Notes under the pieces: generated by a model | The model's input: the letters and a program-made list of their open reading frames with translations, nothing else | Database searches by the model: none | Told to the model about the DNA's origin: nothing | In this document: in pieces, positions 1 to 6,282 of the stretch | How positions within the stretch are numbered: position 1 is the first letter of the stretch | How the letters are laid out: every line of letters begins with the position of its first letter | NCBI GenBank assembly: GCA_029052615.1 | Contig: JAIDIR010000042.1 | Coordinates: 1 to 11,026 of the forward strand | DNA length: 11,026 nucleotides | Source of the DNA: Clostridia bacterium | Lineage (GTDB): Bacteria; Bacillota; Clostridia; Christensenellales; Borkfalkiaceae | Reading direction: 5' to 3' | Translations under genes and position numbers: made by a program

Positions 1-346
1 ATTTGGAGCACTGGGCAAGCGCCTGCGGGTGTGAATACACGCGCTTGATTTTGCTTAAATCCGCGCCCTCGAGAGTTGCCAGACGGTGGTCCACCTTGAC
101 CGCGCACGAAGCGGTGGCGCAAACGTTTTCGCTCTCCTCTAACAAATCCAGAACCTGCGTAACCGCGCCGTTCACCGTGTTTTCCACGGGCACGACTATG
201 GCTTTTACCTCGCCCTCTTCAAGCGCTTTAAACAGAGTAAAAAAGGAAGAATAAGCGGTTAAATCCGCTTGCGGACAAAGCTTTTTTGCGGCAAGAAAAC
301 TGTACGTTCCGTCAGGTCCCAGATAGCCGACTTTATCACCGTTCAT
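1..346 (-). CDS. pheA: Prephenate dehydratase, N-terminal part (cut by window edge)
   Basis: Prephenate dehydratase converts prephenate to phenylpyruvate with loss of water and CO2, the step that commits carbon to phenylalanine; it is cytosolic. The first 115 codons are visible; the 3' end lies outside the window. Family motifs seen are GYLGPDGTYS (residues 7-16), VPVENTVNGAV (52-62) and SHPQALAQC (105-113), all from the dehydratase catalytic domain. The protein starts directly with this domain, so it has no fused N-terminal chorismate mutase as in the E. coli P-protein. The expected C-terminal ACT domain, which senses phenylalanine, would be outside the window. The ATG at 346-344 follows a near-perfect ribosome site. 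It lies 59 bases after the DAHP synthase gene on the same strand, so the first enzyme of the aromatic pathway and this terminal-branch enzyme are probably co-transcribed. Identity is secure; completeness cannot be judged. Confidence 0.93.
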   Translation of the reverse strand, partial: MNGDKVGYLGPDGTYSFLAAKKLCPQADLTAYSSFFTLFKALEEGEVKAIVVPVENTVNGAVTQVLDLLEESENVCATASCAVKVDHRLATLEGADLSKIKRVYSHPQALAQCSK

Positions 347-356
347 TGCTGTGTTT

Positions 357-365
357 ACCTCCTTT
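357..365 (-). promoter_or_regulatory. Strong ribosome binding site of pheA
   Basis: Read on the minus strand this is AAAGGAGGT, an almost full anti-16S match, ending 10 bases before the pheA ATG. It is the strongest ribosome site in the window. It contrasts with alr, the cyclo-ligase, bioY and the PfkB kinase, which show none. Confidence 0.8.
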
Positions 366-373
366 TTCACAAT

Positions 374-395
374 TTGAGCCGCATATATGGCTCAA
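374..395 (-). repeat. Intercistronic inverted repeat between DAHP synthase and pheA
   Basis: A perfect 7-base inverted repeat (TTGAGCC / GGCTCAA) with an 8-base AT-rich loop sits in the 59-base gap between the two aromatic genes. No T run follows on either strand, so it does not look like an intrinsic terminator. It could be an RNA processing or stabilising stem; its role is inferred only. Confidence 0.5.
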
Positions 396-405
396 CCAAC
401 TCAAT

Positions 406-1428
406 TTACACCTTATTTGCGATATCTAAAATAAGTCTTTCGGTATCGCACCAGCCGAGGCAGGGGTCGGTTATGGACTTGCCGTAAACCTTGTCCTCCG
501 GCTGGTTTCCTTCCTCAATAAAGCTTTCAATCATAAAGCCCTTGACGTTGGCTTTAAAGTCCTTGTCGTACAGGCGGTTGTTCATAACCTCCTCGGTAAT
601 GCGAATCTGCTGCTTGAACTTCTTGCCGCTGTTGGAATGGTTGGCGTCTATGATTATCGCGGGATTTTTAAGCCCCGACTTTGCGTAGCCCTCTATGACC
701 TGCATAACCGTCTCGTAATGGAAGTTGGGAATGTCGTTGCCGTAGCCGTCCACCGCACCGCGTAAGATTGCGTGGGAAAGCGGATTGCCGTCCGTCTTTA
801 CCTGCCAGCCGTTGAGCTTGAAGGTCTGCCCAGACTGTGCGGCGTAAATGGAATTTAAAAGCACCAGAATGGAACCGCTCATGGGATTTTTAATTCCCAC
901 CGCAACGTCCATACCGCTTGCCGTAAGGCGGTGAAGCTGGTTTTCCGAGCTTCTTGCACCCACCGCAACGTAGGATAATAAATCGTCCAGATACGCGTAG
1001 TTTGCGGGGTACAGCATTTCGTCCGCCGCCGCAAGTCCGCTCACGTCGATAGCCTTGATATTAAGATCCCTTATGGTCCTGATGCCCTTTAAAATATCTT
1101 CGGACTTGTTGGGGTCGGGCTGGGAAAACATACCCTTGTAGCCCACCCCTTTGGTGCGCGGTTTGTTGGTGTAAATTCTGGGAACTAATACGAGCTTGTC
1201 CTTAACCTTTTCGTTGAGCTTGCCCAGCCTTTCCACGTAGTCGAGCACAGGTTTTTCGGCGTGTGCGGAGCACGGCCCGACGATTATTATAAGCTTGTCG
1301 CTCTTGCCCGTTATTACGTCCGATATGGCAATATCCCTTGCCGCTTTTACCGCTTTAAGCTTTTCGGGCAGGGGCATCTGCGCCTTGATTTCTTCGGGTT
1401 CGGGTATCCTTATCTGCTTTTCAAACAT
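406..1428 (-). CDS. 3-deoxy-7-phosphoheptulonate (DAHP) synthase, type I-alpha
   Basis: Condenses phosphoenolpyruvate and erythrose-4-phosphate into DAHP, the entry step of the shikimate pathway. At 340 residues it matches the E. coli AroF/AroG/AroH class (about 350), not the shorter I-beta class. Motifs in order: GPCSAH (51-56), KPRTKGVGYKG (89-99), GARSSENQLHR (157-167), KNPMSGS (180-186), DANHSNS (261-267), ESFIEEGNQ (301-309) and YGKSITDPCLGW (315-326). Cys53, His264, Glu301 and Asp321 fit the four metal ligands of the E. coli enzyme by motif position. The N-terminal extension used for effector binding and oligomer contacts in AroG is present but slightly shorter; which amino acid inhibits it cannot be told. 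The ATG overlaps the coaD stop region by 8 bases and has a TGGAGG ribosome site inside the end of coaD, so translation is probably coupled. Co-location with pheA suggests phenylalanine supply. Confidence 0.95.
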   Translation of the reverse strand: MFEKQIRIPEPEEIKAQMPLPEKLKAVKAARDIAISDVITGKSDKLIIIVGPCSAHAEKPVLDYVERLGKLNEKVKDKLVLVPRIYTNKPRTKGVGYKGMFSQPDPNKSEDILKGIRTIRDLNIKAIDVSGLAAADEMLYPANYAYLDDLLSYVAVGARSSENQLHRLTASGMDVAVGIKNPMSGSILVLLNSIYAAQSGQTFKLNGWQVKTDGNPLSHAILRGAVDGYGNDIPNFHYETVMQVIEGYAKSGLKNPAIIIDANHSNSGKKFKQQIRITEEVMNNRLYDKDFKANVKGFMIESFIEEGNQPEDKVYGKSITDPCLGWCDTERLILDIANKV

Positions 1429-1909
1429 TCTTAGCCTCCAAAATTTTTCTCACGCTTTCCCGTATCTCGGACGGAATATAGCCGTAAAACTCTTTGTTGA
1501 ATTTAAACGAGTTGCGCACCAGCGTAGAGCTTATATGCAAGCTCTCCTGCTCGGCGGGGATATAGATGGTAATCAGCCCGTCCATAAGCTTTTTGCTTGC
1601 AAAGTGGTTGCGGTTTTCGTATTCGAAATCTATCGTATCGCGCACGCCCCGCACGTAAAAGGGCGTGTTCTCTTGCTTTAAAAGGTCGACGACCGCGCCG
1701 TTATAAGCAACGACCTTAATCCTGTCGTCCGTGCCGAAAAGTTCCCTTAAAAGCGCCAGTCTTTCCTCGCTTGAAAAAAGACAGGTCTTGTCCGTATTTA
1801 TCATTAAGGCGACGGTCACGCCGTCGAAAATTTTCAAAGCTTTTTCGACCACTTCCTTATGCCCCGATGTGGGCGGGTCGAACGTGCCCGCAAACACGCA
1901 AGTTTTCAT
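1421..1909 (-). CDS. coaD: Phosphopantetheine adenylyltransferase
   Basis: Transfers AMP from ATP to 4'-phosphopantetheine to make dephospho-CoA, the penultimate step of coenzyme A synthesis, in the cytosol. The 162 residues match the usual bacterial CoaD length (about 160). Visible motifs are the nucleotidyltransferase signature GTFDPPTSGH (8-17, with the catalytic-type His17), FSSEER (45-50), RGVRDTIDFEYE (87-98) and ISSTLVR (126-132) near the C-terminus. The TSGH form agrees with the (T/H)xGH signature of the fold. The ATG is preceded at 5 bases by AAGGAG, which overlaps the rsmD stop codon. The rsmD-coaD pair is a very common neighbourhood in Firmicutes and other bacteria, which supports both calls. 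The gene overlaps the next one (DAHP synthase) by 8 bases. Confidence 0.96.
   Translation of the reverse strand: MKTCVFAGTFDPPTSGHKEVVEKALKIFDGVTVALMINTDKTCLFSSEERLALLRELFGTDDRIKVVAYNGAVVDLLKQENTPFYVRGVRDTIDFEYENRNHFASKKLMDGLITIYIPAEQESLHISSTLVRNSFKFNKEFYGYIPSEIRESVRKILEAKNV
1435..1440 (-). promoter_or_regulatory. Ribosome binding site of the DAHP synthase gene, inside coaD
   Basis: TGGAGG on the minus strand, 6 bases before the ATG at 1428. It lies inside the last codons of coaD and supports that start despite the 8-base overlap. Confidence 0.7.
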
Positions 1910-1914
1910 ATATG

Positions 1915-1920
1915 CTCCTT
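1915..1920 (-). promoter_or_regulatory. Ribosome binding site of coaD
   Basis: AAGGAG on the minus strand, 5 bases before the coaD ATG. Its first bases are shared with the rsmD TAA stop (1919-1921), which points to re-initiation or coupling between the two genes. Confidence 0.7.
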
Positions 1921-2449
1921 AAATTTTTCTGAAAAACGAAAGGTACGTCTTGCCGTACTTGCGCTCGTCGTAAAGCTCCAGCCCCTCGACTTGCCCGATA
2001 AACGCGCGGTCGCGCTCGTATACCGCCACGCCGCCGTCATTCAGCAAGCCGCGCCTTGCAATTACTTGCAGGGCAGGCGCGCCGTAGTCGAACCTGTACG
2101 GAGGGTCAATAAAAATCAAATCGTATTTAAAAGTCGTCTGGTTGAGGCACGCAAGATAGTCGCAGTTGGTCACCGTGCCCTCTTCCTTAACGCACGCAAG
2201 ATTTTTTTTGAGCACCGCAAGGCTGTCTTTGGAAACGTCGTTGAAGTGCACGGAGCCTGCGCCGCGCGAAATACATTCCAGCCCGAGGCTGCCGCTTCCG
2301 CAAAACAGGTCCAGCACCGAAGCCCCCGCAACCTTTGCGGAGAGTATGTTGAACAGGCTTTCCTTAACCCTGTCAGAGGTGGGGCGTATGTCGTCGCCGG
2401 GAAATTCCGCAAGCTTTCTGCCCCTGTGCCTGCCGCCTATAATCCTCAC
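1919..2449 (-). CDS. rsmD: 16S rRNA (guanine966-N2)-methyltransferase RsmD
   Basis: An S-adenosylmethionine-dependent methyltransferase that in known members modifies G966 of 16S rRNA on the assembling 30S subunit. The 176 residues fit the family (180-200). It begins with the typical MRIIGGRHRGRKL, followed by IRPTSDRVKESLFNIL (21-36), the SAM-binding motif DLFCGSGSLGLE (47-58) and the catalytic DPPY (115-118) of N-methyltransferases acting on exocyclic amino groups. The start codon is GTG at 2449-2447. It shares GTGA with the TGA stop of the preceding membrane-protein gene, and a weak AGAGG lies about 8 bases upstream, so translation probably depends on coupling. The next gene, coaD, starts 9 bases after the stop, the classic rsmD-coaD order. 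Confidence 0.95.
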   Translation of the reverse strand: MRIIGGRHRGRKLAEFPGDDIRPTSDRVKESLFNILSAKVAGASVLDLFCGSGSLGLECISRGAGSVHFNDVSKDSLAVLKKNLACVKEEGTVTNCDYLACLNQTTFKYDLIFIDPPYRFDYGAPALQVIARRGLLNDGGVAVYERDRAFIGQVEGLELYDERKYGKTYLSFFRKI

Positions 2450-3066
2450 TTTCTGCGCCTCTTGCCCTTGGTATTCGTTTCCTCGAACTCCTTGGCTTTA
2501 ATTCTTTTAAGCTTGCCCAGGTAATAGCCCAGCGTATGCGCGCCGACGGGCAGTATAATCATAATAAAGCTGAGCGCCTGATAGCTTGCCCCGAAATAGA
2601 AATAGGGGAAATACGCCCAGCCGCACACGTATTGCAGGCAGAAGCCGGTCACGACGTTGTGCACGCACAGCTCGATAATCTGAAAAATTATGAACGGTAT
2701 GCAGAGGATAAACCCGACCAACACACCCTTCCATATTGCAAACTCGCCCGTGCGGTATACCCCCCTTTCGTCGGTGGAGCCAAGCTCGCGCTTCTGCACG
2801 TTCAATAAGGTCTTGTTGTAAGCCGCCGAGCCGTTGGCTCTGCCGAAAATCACCAACGAAGCGGCAAGCATAATTTCGCCGCCTATAAGCGCGATTAAGC
2901 TGACCGCAATGTCCTCCGTATAGCTTGCGTAGGCGATTATGGTCGCGCTTATGACCAGCATAAGCATTATCGGAAACGCAAGGTCAATTAAAATATTTTT
3001 AGCTTCCAACAGCACTTTGCGCTTTAAATCCACCGCCTGCCGTTCCGACTTTATTTCATCTTCCAA
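2446..3066 (-). CDS. Uncharacterised multi-pass membrane protein
   Basis: I do not recognise this 206-residue protein. It begins with a charged cytosolic-looking stretch (1-24). Hydrophobic segments follow at about 25-46, 53-75, 113-134 and 162-184, with a weaker aromatic-rich one near 140-158 (WAYFPYFYFG), giving four or five membrane passes. It ends in a basic tail (GKRRRK). A polar loop (76-111) joins the two halves. No catalytic motif, transporter signature or signal peptide is evident. The start is TTG at 3066-3064, chosen because AAGGGGGAT lies about 10 bases upstream; the nearest ATG, at 3059, is out of frame. It overlaps the cyclo-ligase gene upstream by 11 bases and rsmD downstream by 4. 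It is therefore a coupled member of the operon, but its neighbours (folate enzyme, rRNA methylase) do not predict its job. Confidence 0.8.
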   Translation of the reverse strand: MEDEIKSERQAVDLKRKVLLEAKNILIDLAFPIMLMLVISATIIAYASYTEDIAVSLIALIGGEIMLAASLVIFGRANGSAAYNKTLLNVQKRELGSTDERGVYRTGEFAIWKGVLVGFILCIPFIIFQIIELCVHNVVTGFCLQYVCGWAYFPYFYFGASYQALSFIMIILPVGAHTLGYYLGKLKRIKAKEFEETNTKGKRRRK

Positions 3067-3601
3067 AAGTAATTATCCCCCTTTCCGAAACGAATATATC
3101 AAGGGGAACGTCGTTTTCTTCCTCCTGCAATTCGTCCGTATACTGTAAGCTATAACCTATGCCGACCTTCAAAATTTCTTTGCCGTCGGCAAAAAACCTG
3201 TCGTAATATCCGCCGCCGTAGCCTAAGCGGTACCCCCTTGAATTGACGGCAAGCAGCGGCGTTATGCACACGTCGATTGGTCCGCCGTAGGCTTGTCCTA
3301 TAGGTTCGGAAATTCCGAGAGCGCTCTTTTTAAGCTCCTCTTCATTTCCCGAAAATTTTACGGGCACTATGTTTTGCCCCTCCACGCGCGGCAGATAAAC
3401 GCTTTTGCCCTCCGCAATAAGACGGGCGATAAGCGCGTGCGTATCCGCTTCCGAGCCGTAGCTGTAATAGACGAAAAAGCTGCTCTTATCGGCAAACGCC
3501 TGCAAAACCGCATCGGCTATAGCGCCGTCGGCAACCTCCCTTGCGGAGTGCTGAAAATATTTGCGCTTGATTTTATATTTGTACCGCAGTTGGTCCTTCA
3601 T
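3056..3601 (-). CDS. 5-formyltetrahydrofolate cyclo-ligase
   Basis: Also called 5,10-methenyltetrahydrofolate synthetase (YgfA/MTHFS family). It uses ATP to convert 5-formyl-THF into 5,10-methenyl-THF, returning a storage or inhibitory folate to the one-carbon pool. From the ATG at 3601 it has 181 residues, the usual bacterial length. Motifs seen are the N-terminal basic helix typical of the family, FFVYYSYGSEADT (42-54), and the signature TPLLAVNSRGYRLGYGGGYYDRFF, whose core RLGYGGGYYDR (residues 125-135) forms the ATP/folate site. It ends in the family-type IFVSERGI segment. The frame is open upstream to a TTG at 3649, but that would overlap alr and add 16 atypical residues. The chosen ATG lies 5 bases after the alr stop and has no clear ribosome site, so coupling to alr is likely. 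Confidence 0.92.
   Translation of the reverse strand: MKDQLRYKYKIKRKYFQHSAREVADGAIADAVLQAFADKSSFFVYYSYGSEADTHALIARLIAEGKSVYLPRVEGQNIVPVKFSGNEEELKKSALGISEPIGQAYGGPIDVCITPLLAVNSRGYRLGYGGGYYDRFFADGKEILKVGIGYSLQYTDELQEEENDVPLDIFVSERGIITFGR
3077..3083 (-). promoter_or_regulatory. Ribosome site supporting the TTG start of the membrane protein
   Basis: AAGGGGG on the minus strand, 10 bases before the TTG at 3066. One mismatch from AAGGAGG. It is the main reason to accept the TTG start of the membrane-protein gene. Confidence 0.5.
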
Positions 3602-3606
3602 AAAAT

Positions 3607-4581
3607 TTAAGTTACGTACACCCTCTGGCTTCGGTGCGTGACCGAGCAAAGCGCCTCGTAAGAGATAGTGCCGCAGCGCTTGGCGTAATCGTCCGCGTCG
3701 GTAAACACGGGCATAAGCGCCCTGCCGTCCCTAGAAACGAACGCGTCCATACACAGCGTTTTTTCGCCGAGCGGCACCGTGCGGCGGAACCCGTCCGCAT
3801 ACCCCAGACGATAGGTATAAAGCTTGTCGTATTTTCTGTCCGCGATATTGTAGCCCACTCCGTTGCCCGTGGGTATGGTTTCGCGCGCGAGCCGCGCGTA
3901 TACTTTAAGCGCGGGGGTCAGCTCGGTAACCTTGAAGCCCTTGGGCGCGTAGCCGTACAGCATAAGCCCGCAGCGCACACCGTCGTAAAGATATTTGCCG
4001 CCGCGCAGTATTCCGCCGCTTGCCGCAATATGCACCTGCACGTCGGGCGCGTAAGCCTTTACCGTATTCACGGCGGAGTCGAATAAATATAGCTGCTTCT
4101 GACTTTCCCCTACGTTTTCAACGGCGTACAGGTGGGAATATACCCCCTCCACGCTCTCGGGCGGCAGGGCGGAAAGAACGCCTTCGAGCTCCTTCCCGAA
4201 ACAGCCGTAACGGTTCATGCCCGTATTAAGGGCTATATGGCATTTGCCGCTGTCGACCAGCTTTGCGCTTTTAAGGTCGGTCACCGTCGGCGTGAGATTA
4301 TAGTATTTTATCTTGGCGGCGTCCTCGCCATCGAGCGGCGGCGCAAGCACGAGTACGGGCTTTGTCACGCCGCAAATTCTAAGCTCCGCGCCCTCGTCTA
4401 CGAGGGCAACGCAGAAACCGTCGACGACGTCCTCTATTGCGCGCGCGACCTCAACGGCGCCGTGACCATAGGCGTCCGCCTTGACCACCGCCCAGAAAAA
4501 GCGGCTGCCTATCAGCGAGCGCACGAAAAGCGCGTTCGAGCGTATTGCCGAAAGATTTATTACGGAAAGCGTTTTTTGCAT
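3607..4581 (-). CDS. alr: Alanine racemase, compact form
   Basis: A PLP-dependent enzyme interconverting L- and D-alanine, which supplies D-alanine for peptidoglycan (and for spore cortex in spore formers). The PLP lysine is Lys34 in VVKADAYGHG (32-41). Other motifs are TGMNRYG (120-126), HIAASGG (184-190), GVRCGLMLYG (201-210), GVGYN with the probable catalytic Tyr244, RLGYADGFRR (258-267), CMD (277-279) and GTISYEALC (304-312). At 324 residues it is shorter than most alanine racemases (about 360-390). Much of the loss is in the C-terminal beta domain, where only 24 residues separate CMD from GTISYE; I expect roughly 40. The usual HxANSG motif has Ala for Asn. All key active-site residues I can check are present, so it is probably functional. 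The ATG at 4581 has no clear ribosome site. It is the first gene of the run, 52 bases from the predicted -10 box. Confidence 0.93.
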   Translation of the reverse strand: MQKTLSVINLSAIRSNALFVRSLIGSRFFWAVVKADAYGHGAVEVARAIEDVVDGFCVALVDEGAELRICGVTKPVLVLAPPLDGEDAAKIKYYNLTPTVTDLKSAKLVDSGKCHIALNTGMNRYGCFGKELEGVLSALPPESVEGVYSHLYAVENVGESQKQLYLFDSAVNTVKAYAPDVQVHIAASGGILRGGKYLYDGVRCGLMLYGYAPKGFKVTELTPALKVYARLARETIPTGNGVGYNIADRKYDKLYTYRLGYADGFRRTVPLGEKTLCMDAFVSRDGRALMPVFTDADDYAKRCGTISYEALCSVTHRSQRVYVT

Positions 4582-4632
4582 ACCACATAAATACGCTTTC
4601 AGCTCAGAAAAAGGTTAACCCCTATTTGAGAT

Positions 4633-4661
4633 ATTTTACCATAAAACAGGGCGCTTGGCAA
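4633..4661 (-). promoter_or_regulatory. Sigma-A-like promoter of the alr operon
   Basis: On the minus strand TTGCCA (4661-4656), a 17-base spacer and TAAAAT (4638-4633). Transcription would start near 4626, giving an alr leader of about 45 bases. It is the only good promoter seen for the seven-gene run, although read-through from bioY is also possible, since no terminator lies between them. Confidence 0.6.
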
Positions 4662-4676
4662 TAGTTTGGCAACAGT
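4655..4676. repeat. 11-base tandem direct repeat over the alr -35 region
   Basis: Two head-to-tail copies, TTGGCAATAGT (4655-4665) and TTGGCAACAGT (4666-4676) on the plus strand, differ at one base; a partial third (TTGC) follows. The period is about one helical turn and the first copy contains the -35 box of the alr promoter, so it may be an operator. The binding protein is unknown. Confidence 0.6.
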
Positions 4677-4683
4677 TTGCCGC

Positions 4684-5265
4684 TTATCCCTTTTCTGTTT
4701 TTACGCCCGGCTTGCGGTGCATTTTTCTAATAACCGGAATGACCGCGTAGGCAAGAAAAGCCGAAAGCAAAGTTAAAACGGCGTCCTTTGGCATATAGAT
4801 AAAGTTATACGTAACCACCGCGCTCCACAGCCCCGCGTTGCCGTTCAGCTGCCATATCATAATGAAATAGGCAATGCCGAAAACGTAGTCGGTAAGGAAT
4901 GCGGCAAGGGCCAAAAGAATAAGCTGCCACAGCTTTTTTTGTTTGGAATACGCTATTCCTGCAACGCCTGCCGAGGCGATAAACCCGATAATATAGCCGA
5001 ACGAAGGCATTAAAACGTAGGAAAAGCCGCCGCCGCTGGTGAATACCGGCAACCCGACCAGCCCGACGAACGCATATACCGTCATTGCGATAATTCCCTT
5101 CTTCCACCCCAAAAGCAAGCCCGCAAGAACGGCAAACACCGTCTGAAACGTGAGCGGCATAAACGGAAAGGGAATTTTTATGTAGGCGCCCGCTATCATC
5201 AGCGCGACGAAAACCGCGCACTCGGCAATATCGACCGCCATAAGTTTTGTCGAGTATTTGTTCAT
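4684..5265 (-). CDS. bioY: BioY biotin transporter, ECF substrate-binding component
   Basis: BioY is the membrane S component that binds biotin. In Firmicutes it usually works with a shared ECF energising module (EcfA, EcfA', EcfT) encoded elsewhere; none is in this window. The 193 residues carry about six membrane segments. The family core is visible: IKIPFPFMPLTFQTVF (29-44), LLGWKKG (51-57), VGLVGLPVFTSGGG (67-80) and MPSFGYIIGF (86-95). A helix containing MPKDAVLTLL (158-167) follows, then a basic tail. The ATG at 5265 is used; Met9 is an alternative start. Neither has a ribosome site, and the predicted transcription start lies only about 1-3 bases before the ATG, so the mRNA may be leaderless. 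I saw no clear BirA- or BioR-type operator. It diverges from the PfkB kinase and lies 102 bases before alr on the same strand. Confidence 0.93.
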   Translation of the reverse strand: MNKYSTKLMAVDIAECAVFVALMIAGAYIKIPFPFMPLTFQTVFAVLAGLLLGWKKGIIAMTVYAFVGLVGLPVFTSGGGFSYVLMPSFGYIIGFIASAGVAGIAYSKQKKLWQLILLALAAFLTDYVFGIAYFIMIWQLNGNAGLWSAVVTYNFIYMPKDAVLTLLSAFLAYAVIPVIRKMHRKPGVKTEKG

Positions 5266-5273
5266 ATAGCGGT

Positions 5274-5302
5274 ATTTTAAAATTTCGGGCTGTAAATGTC
5301 AA
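5274..5302 (-). promoter_or_regulatory. Consensus promoter of bioY
   Basis: On the minus strand a perfect TTGACA (5302-5297), a 17-base spacer and TAAAAT (5279-5274). The predicted start of transcription falls at about 5266-5268, directly before the bioY ATG (5265). Confidence 0.7.
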
Positions 5303-5312
5303 ATAAATTGGA

Positions 5313-5341
5313 TTGACAAAACGCGACAAAAGTTATAAAGT
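5313..5341 (+). promoter_or_regulatory. Promoter of the PfkB-family kinase gene
   Basis: A perfect TTGACA (5313-5318), then either TAAAGT (5336-5341, spacer 17) or TATAAA (5334-5339, spacer 15). Transcription would start about 5346-5348, only about 4-6 bases before the ATG at 5352. The -35 box lies 10 bases from the opposing bioY -35 box. Two direct GACAAAA copies (5315-5321 and 5325-5331) overlap it. Confidence 0.5.
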
Positions 5342-5351
5342 GTATACGGCA

Positions 5352-6269
5352 ATGATTTACACCGTAACGTTTAATCCTTCGCTGGATTATTATCTGAAAG
5401 TTAATAATTTGAAGTCTGGCTCGGTTAACCGCACGGCTTCCGAAAGACTGACCGTCGGCGGCAAGGGCGTGAACATCTCGCTCGAGTTGAAAAAGCTGGG
5501 CGACGAGTCGGTTGCACTCGGCTTCGTTGCGGGATTTACGGGGCAGGAAATTTTGCGCGAGATTGATAAAACGGGTATCGCGCACGACTTTATAGAAGTT
5601 GACGGTCGGAGCAGAATTAACGTTAAAATCAAGTCGACGGCGGAAACGGATATAAACGGCGCGGGCGCGATTATAACCCCTGCGGACGTGGATAAGCTGA
5701 CGGCAAAGCTAAAAGAAAAGCTTAAGGAAGGCGACTTCGTGCTAATCTGCGGAAACGCTCCCGCGTATCTGGGCAACGACGTTTACGCCGACATTATAAG
5801 CGAACTGAAAAAGATAAACGGCGTCAATTTCGTCGTGGACGCGTGCGGCAAGCTTTTGACCAACACGCTTAAATACAAGCCCTTTTTAATCAAGCCCAAC
5901 TACTACGAGCTGTGCGAAATTTTCGGTCTGCAGGCCACCACCACTTTCGATACAAAAGTCGTTGCCGAGCACGCGCGCAAGCTTCAAAAGCAGGGCGCAA
6001 GAAACGTCATAGTTTCGCTGGGGTCCAGCGGCGCGGTTATGGTAACCGAAACGCAGCAGGCGCTGTACGTCAGGGCGGCAAGGGGTCAGCTGGTCAATTC
6101 CGTGGGCGCGGGCGACTGTATGATAGCCGGCTTCGTGCACGAATATCTGCGCACGGACAATTACTTCAAGTCGCTTAACTTTGCAACCGCCGCGGGAAGC
6201 GCGTGCGCCTTCACCGCCGACATTCCCACCAAGGAACAGATTGATTACGTAGAAAGTTTAATGTTGTAA
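5352..6269 (+). CDS. PfkB-family hexose-phosphate kinase (1-phosphofructokinase / tagatose-6-phosphate kinase type)
   Basis: A ribokinase-fold kinase most like FruK (fructose-1-phosphate to fructose-1,6-bisphosphate, with ATP) or LacC. It has 305 residues, normal for the family. Seen motifs are the N-terminal YTVTFNPSLDYYL (3-15), GGKGVN (36-41), VAGFTG (59-64) and RSRINVKIK (86-94). They are followed by ETDINGAG (98-105), KPNYYEL (181-187), SLGSSGA (222-228) and the C-terminal signature NSVGAGDCMIAGF (249-261), with probable catalytic base Asp255. The usual GSLP is GNAP here (134-137), a mild departure. The ATG at 5352 starts exactly at the family N-terminus; the frame is open upstream to a TTG at 5313, but that lies inside the promoter. 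No ribosome site precedes the ATG. No fructose PTS gene or DeoR-type regulator adjoins it, so the substrate stays open between fructose-1-phosphate and tagatose-6-phosphate. It is the only plus-strand gene in the window. Confidence 0.88.
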   Translation: MIYTVTFNPSLDYYLKVNNLKSGSVNRTASERLTVGGKGVNISLELKKLGDESVALGFVAGFTGQEILREIDKTGIAHDFIEVDGRSRINVKIKSTAETDINGAGAIITPADVDKLTAKLKEKLKEGDFVLICGNAPAYLGNDVYADIISELKKINGVNFVVDACGKLLTNTLKYKPFLIKPNYYELCEIFGLQATTTFDTKVVAEHARKLQKQGARNVIVSLGSSGAVMVTETQQALYVRAARGQLVNSVGAGDCMIAGFVHEYLRTDNYFKSLNFATAAGSACAFTADIPTKEQIDYVESLML

Positions 6270-6282
6270 ATAAAGTAAAATT

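Noticed and set aside
374..395. Hairpin between the DAHP synthase gene and pheA as a terminator or attenuator
   Set aside because: The stem is only 7 bases, has no T run on either strand, and the 59-base gap is too short for a T-box or leader peptide with alternative stems.
3602..3649. TTG at 3649 as the start of the cyclo-ligase
   Set aside because: It would overlap alr and add 16 residues not typical of the family. The ATG at 3601 gives the usual N-terminus and length.
5266..5312. BirA-type biotin operator before bioY
   Set aside because: The only inverted repeat, TGTCAA/TTGACA with a 10-base spacer, is explained by the two opposing -35 boxes and does not match the long BirA palindrome.
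5313..5351. TTG at 5313 as the start of the PfkB kinase
   Set aside because: This TTG is the first half of a perfect -35 box, has no ribosome site, and the family N-terminus begins exactly at the ATG at 5352.
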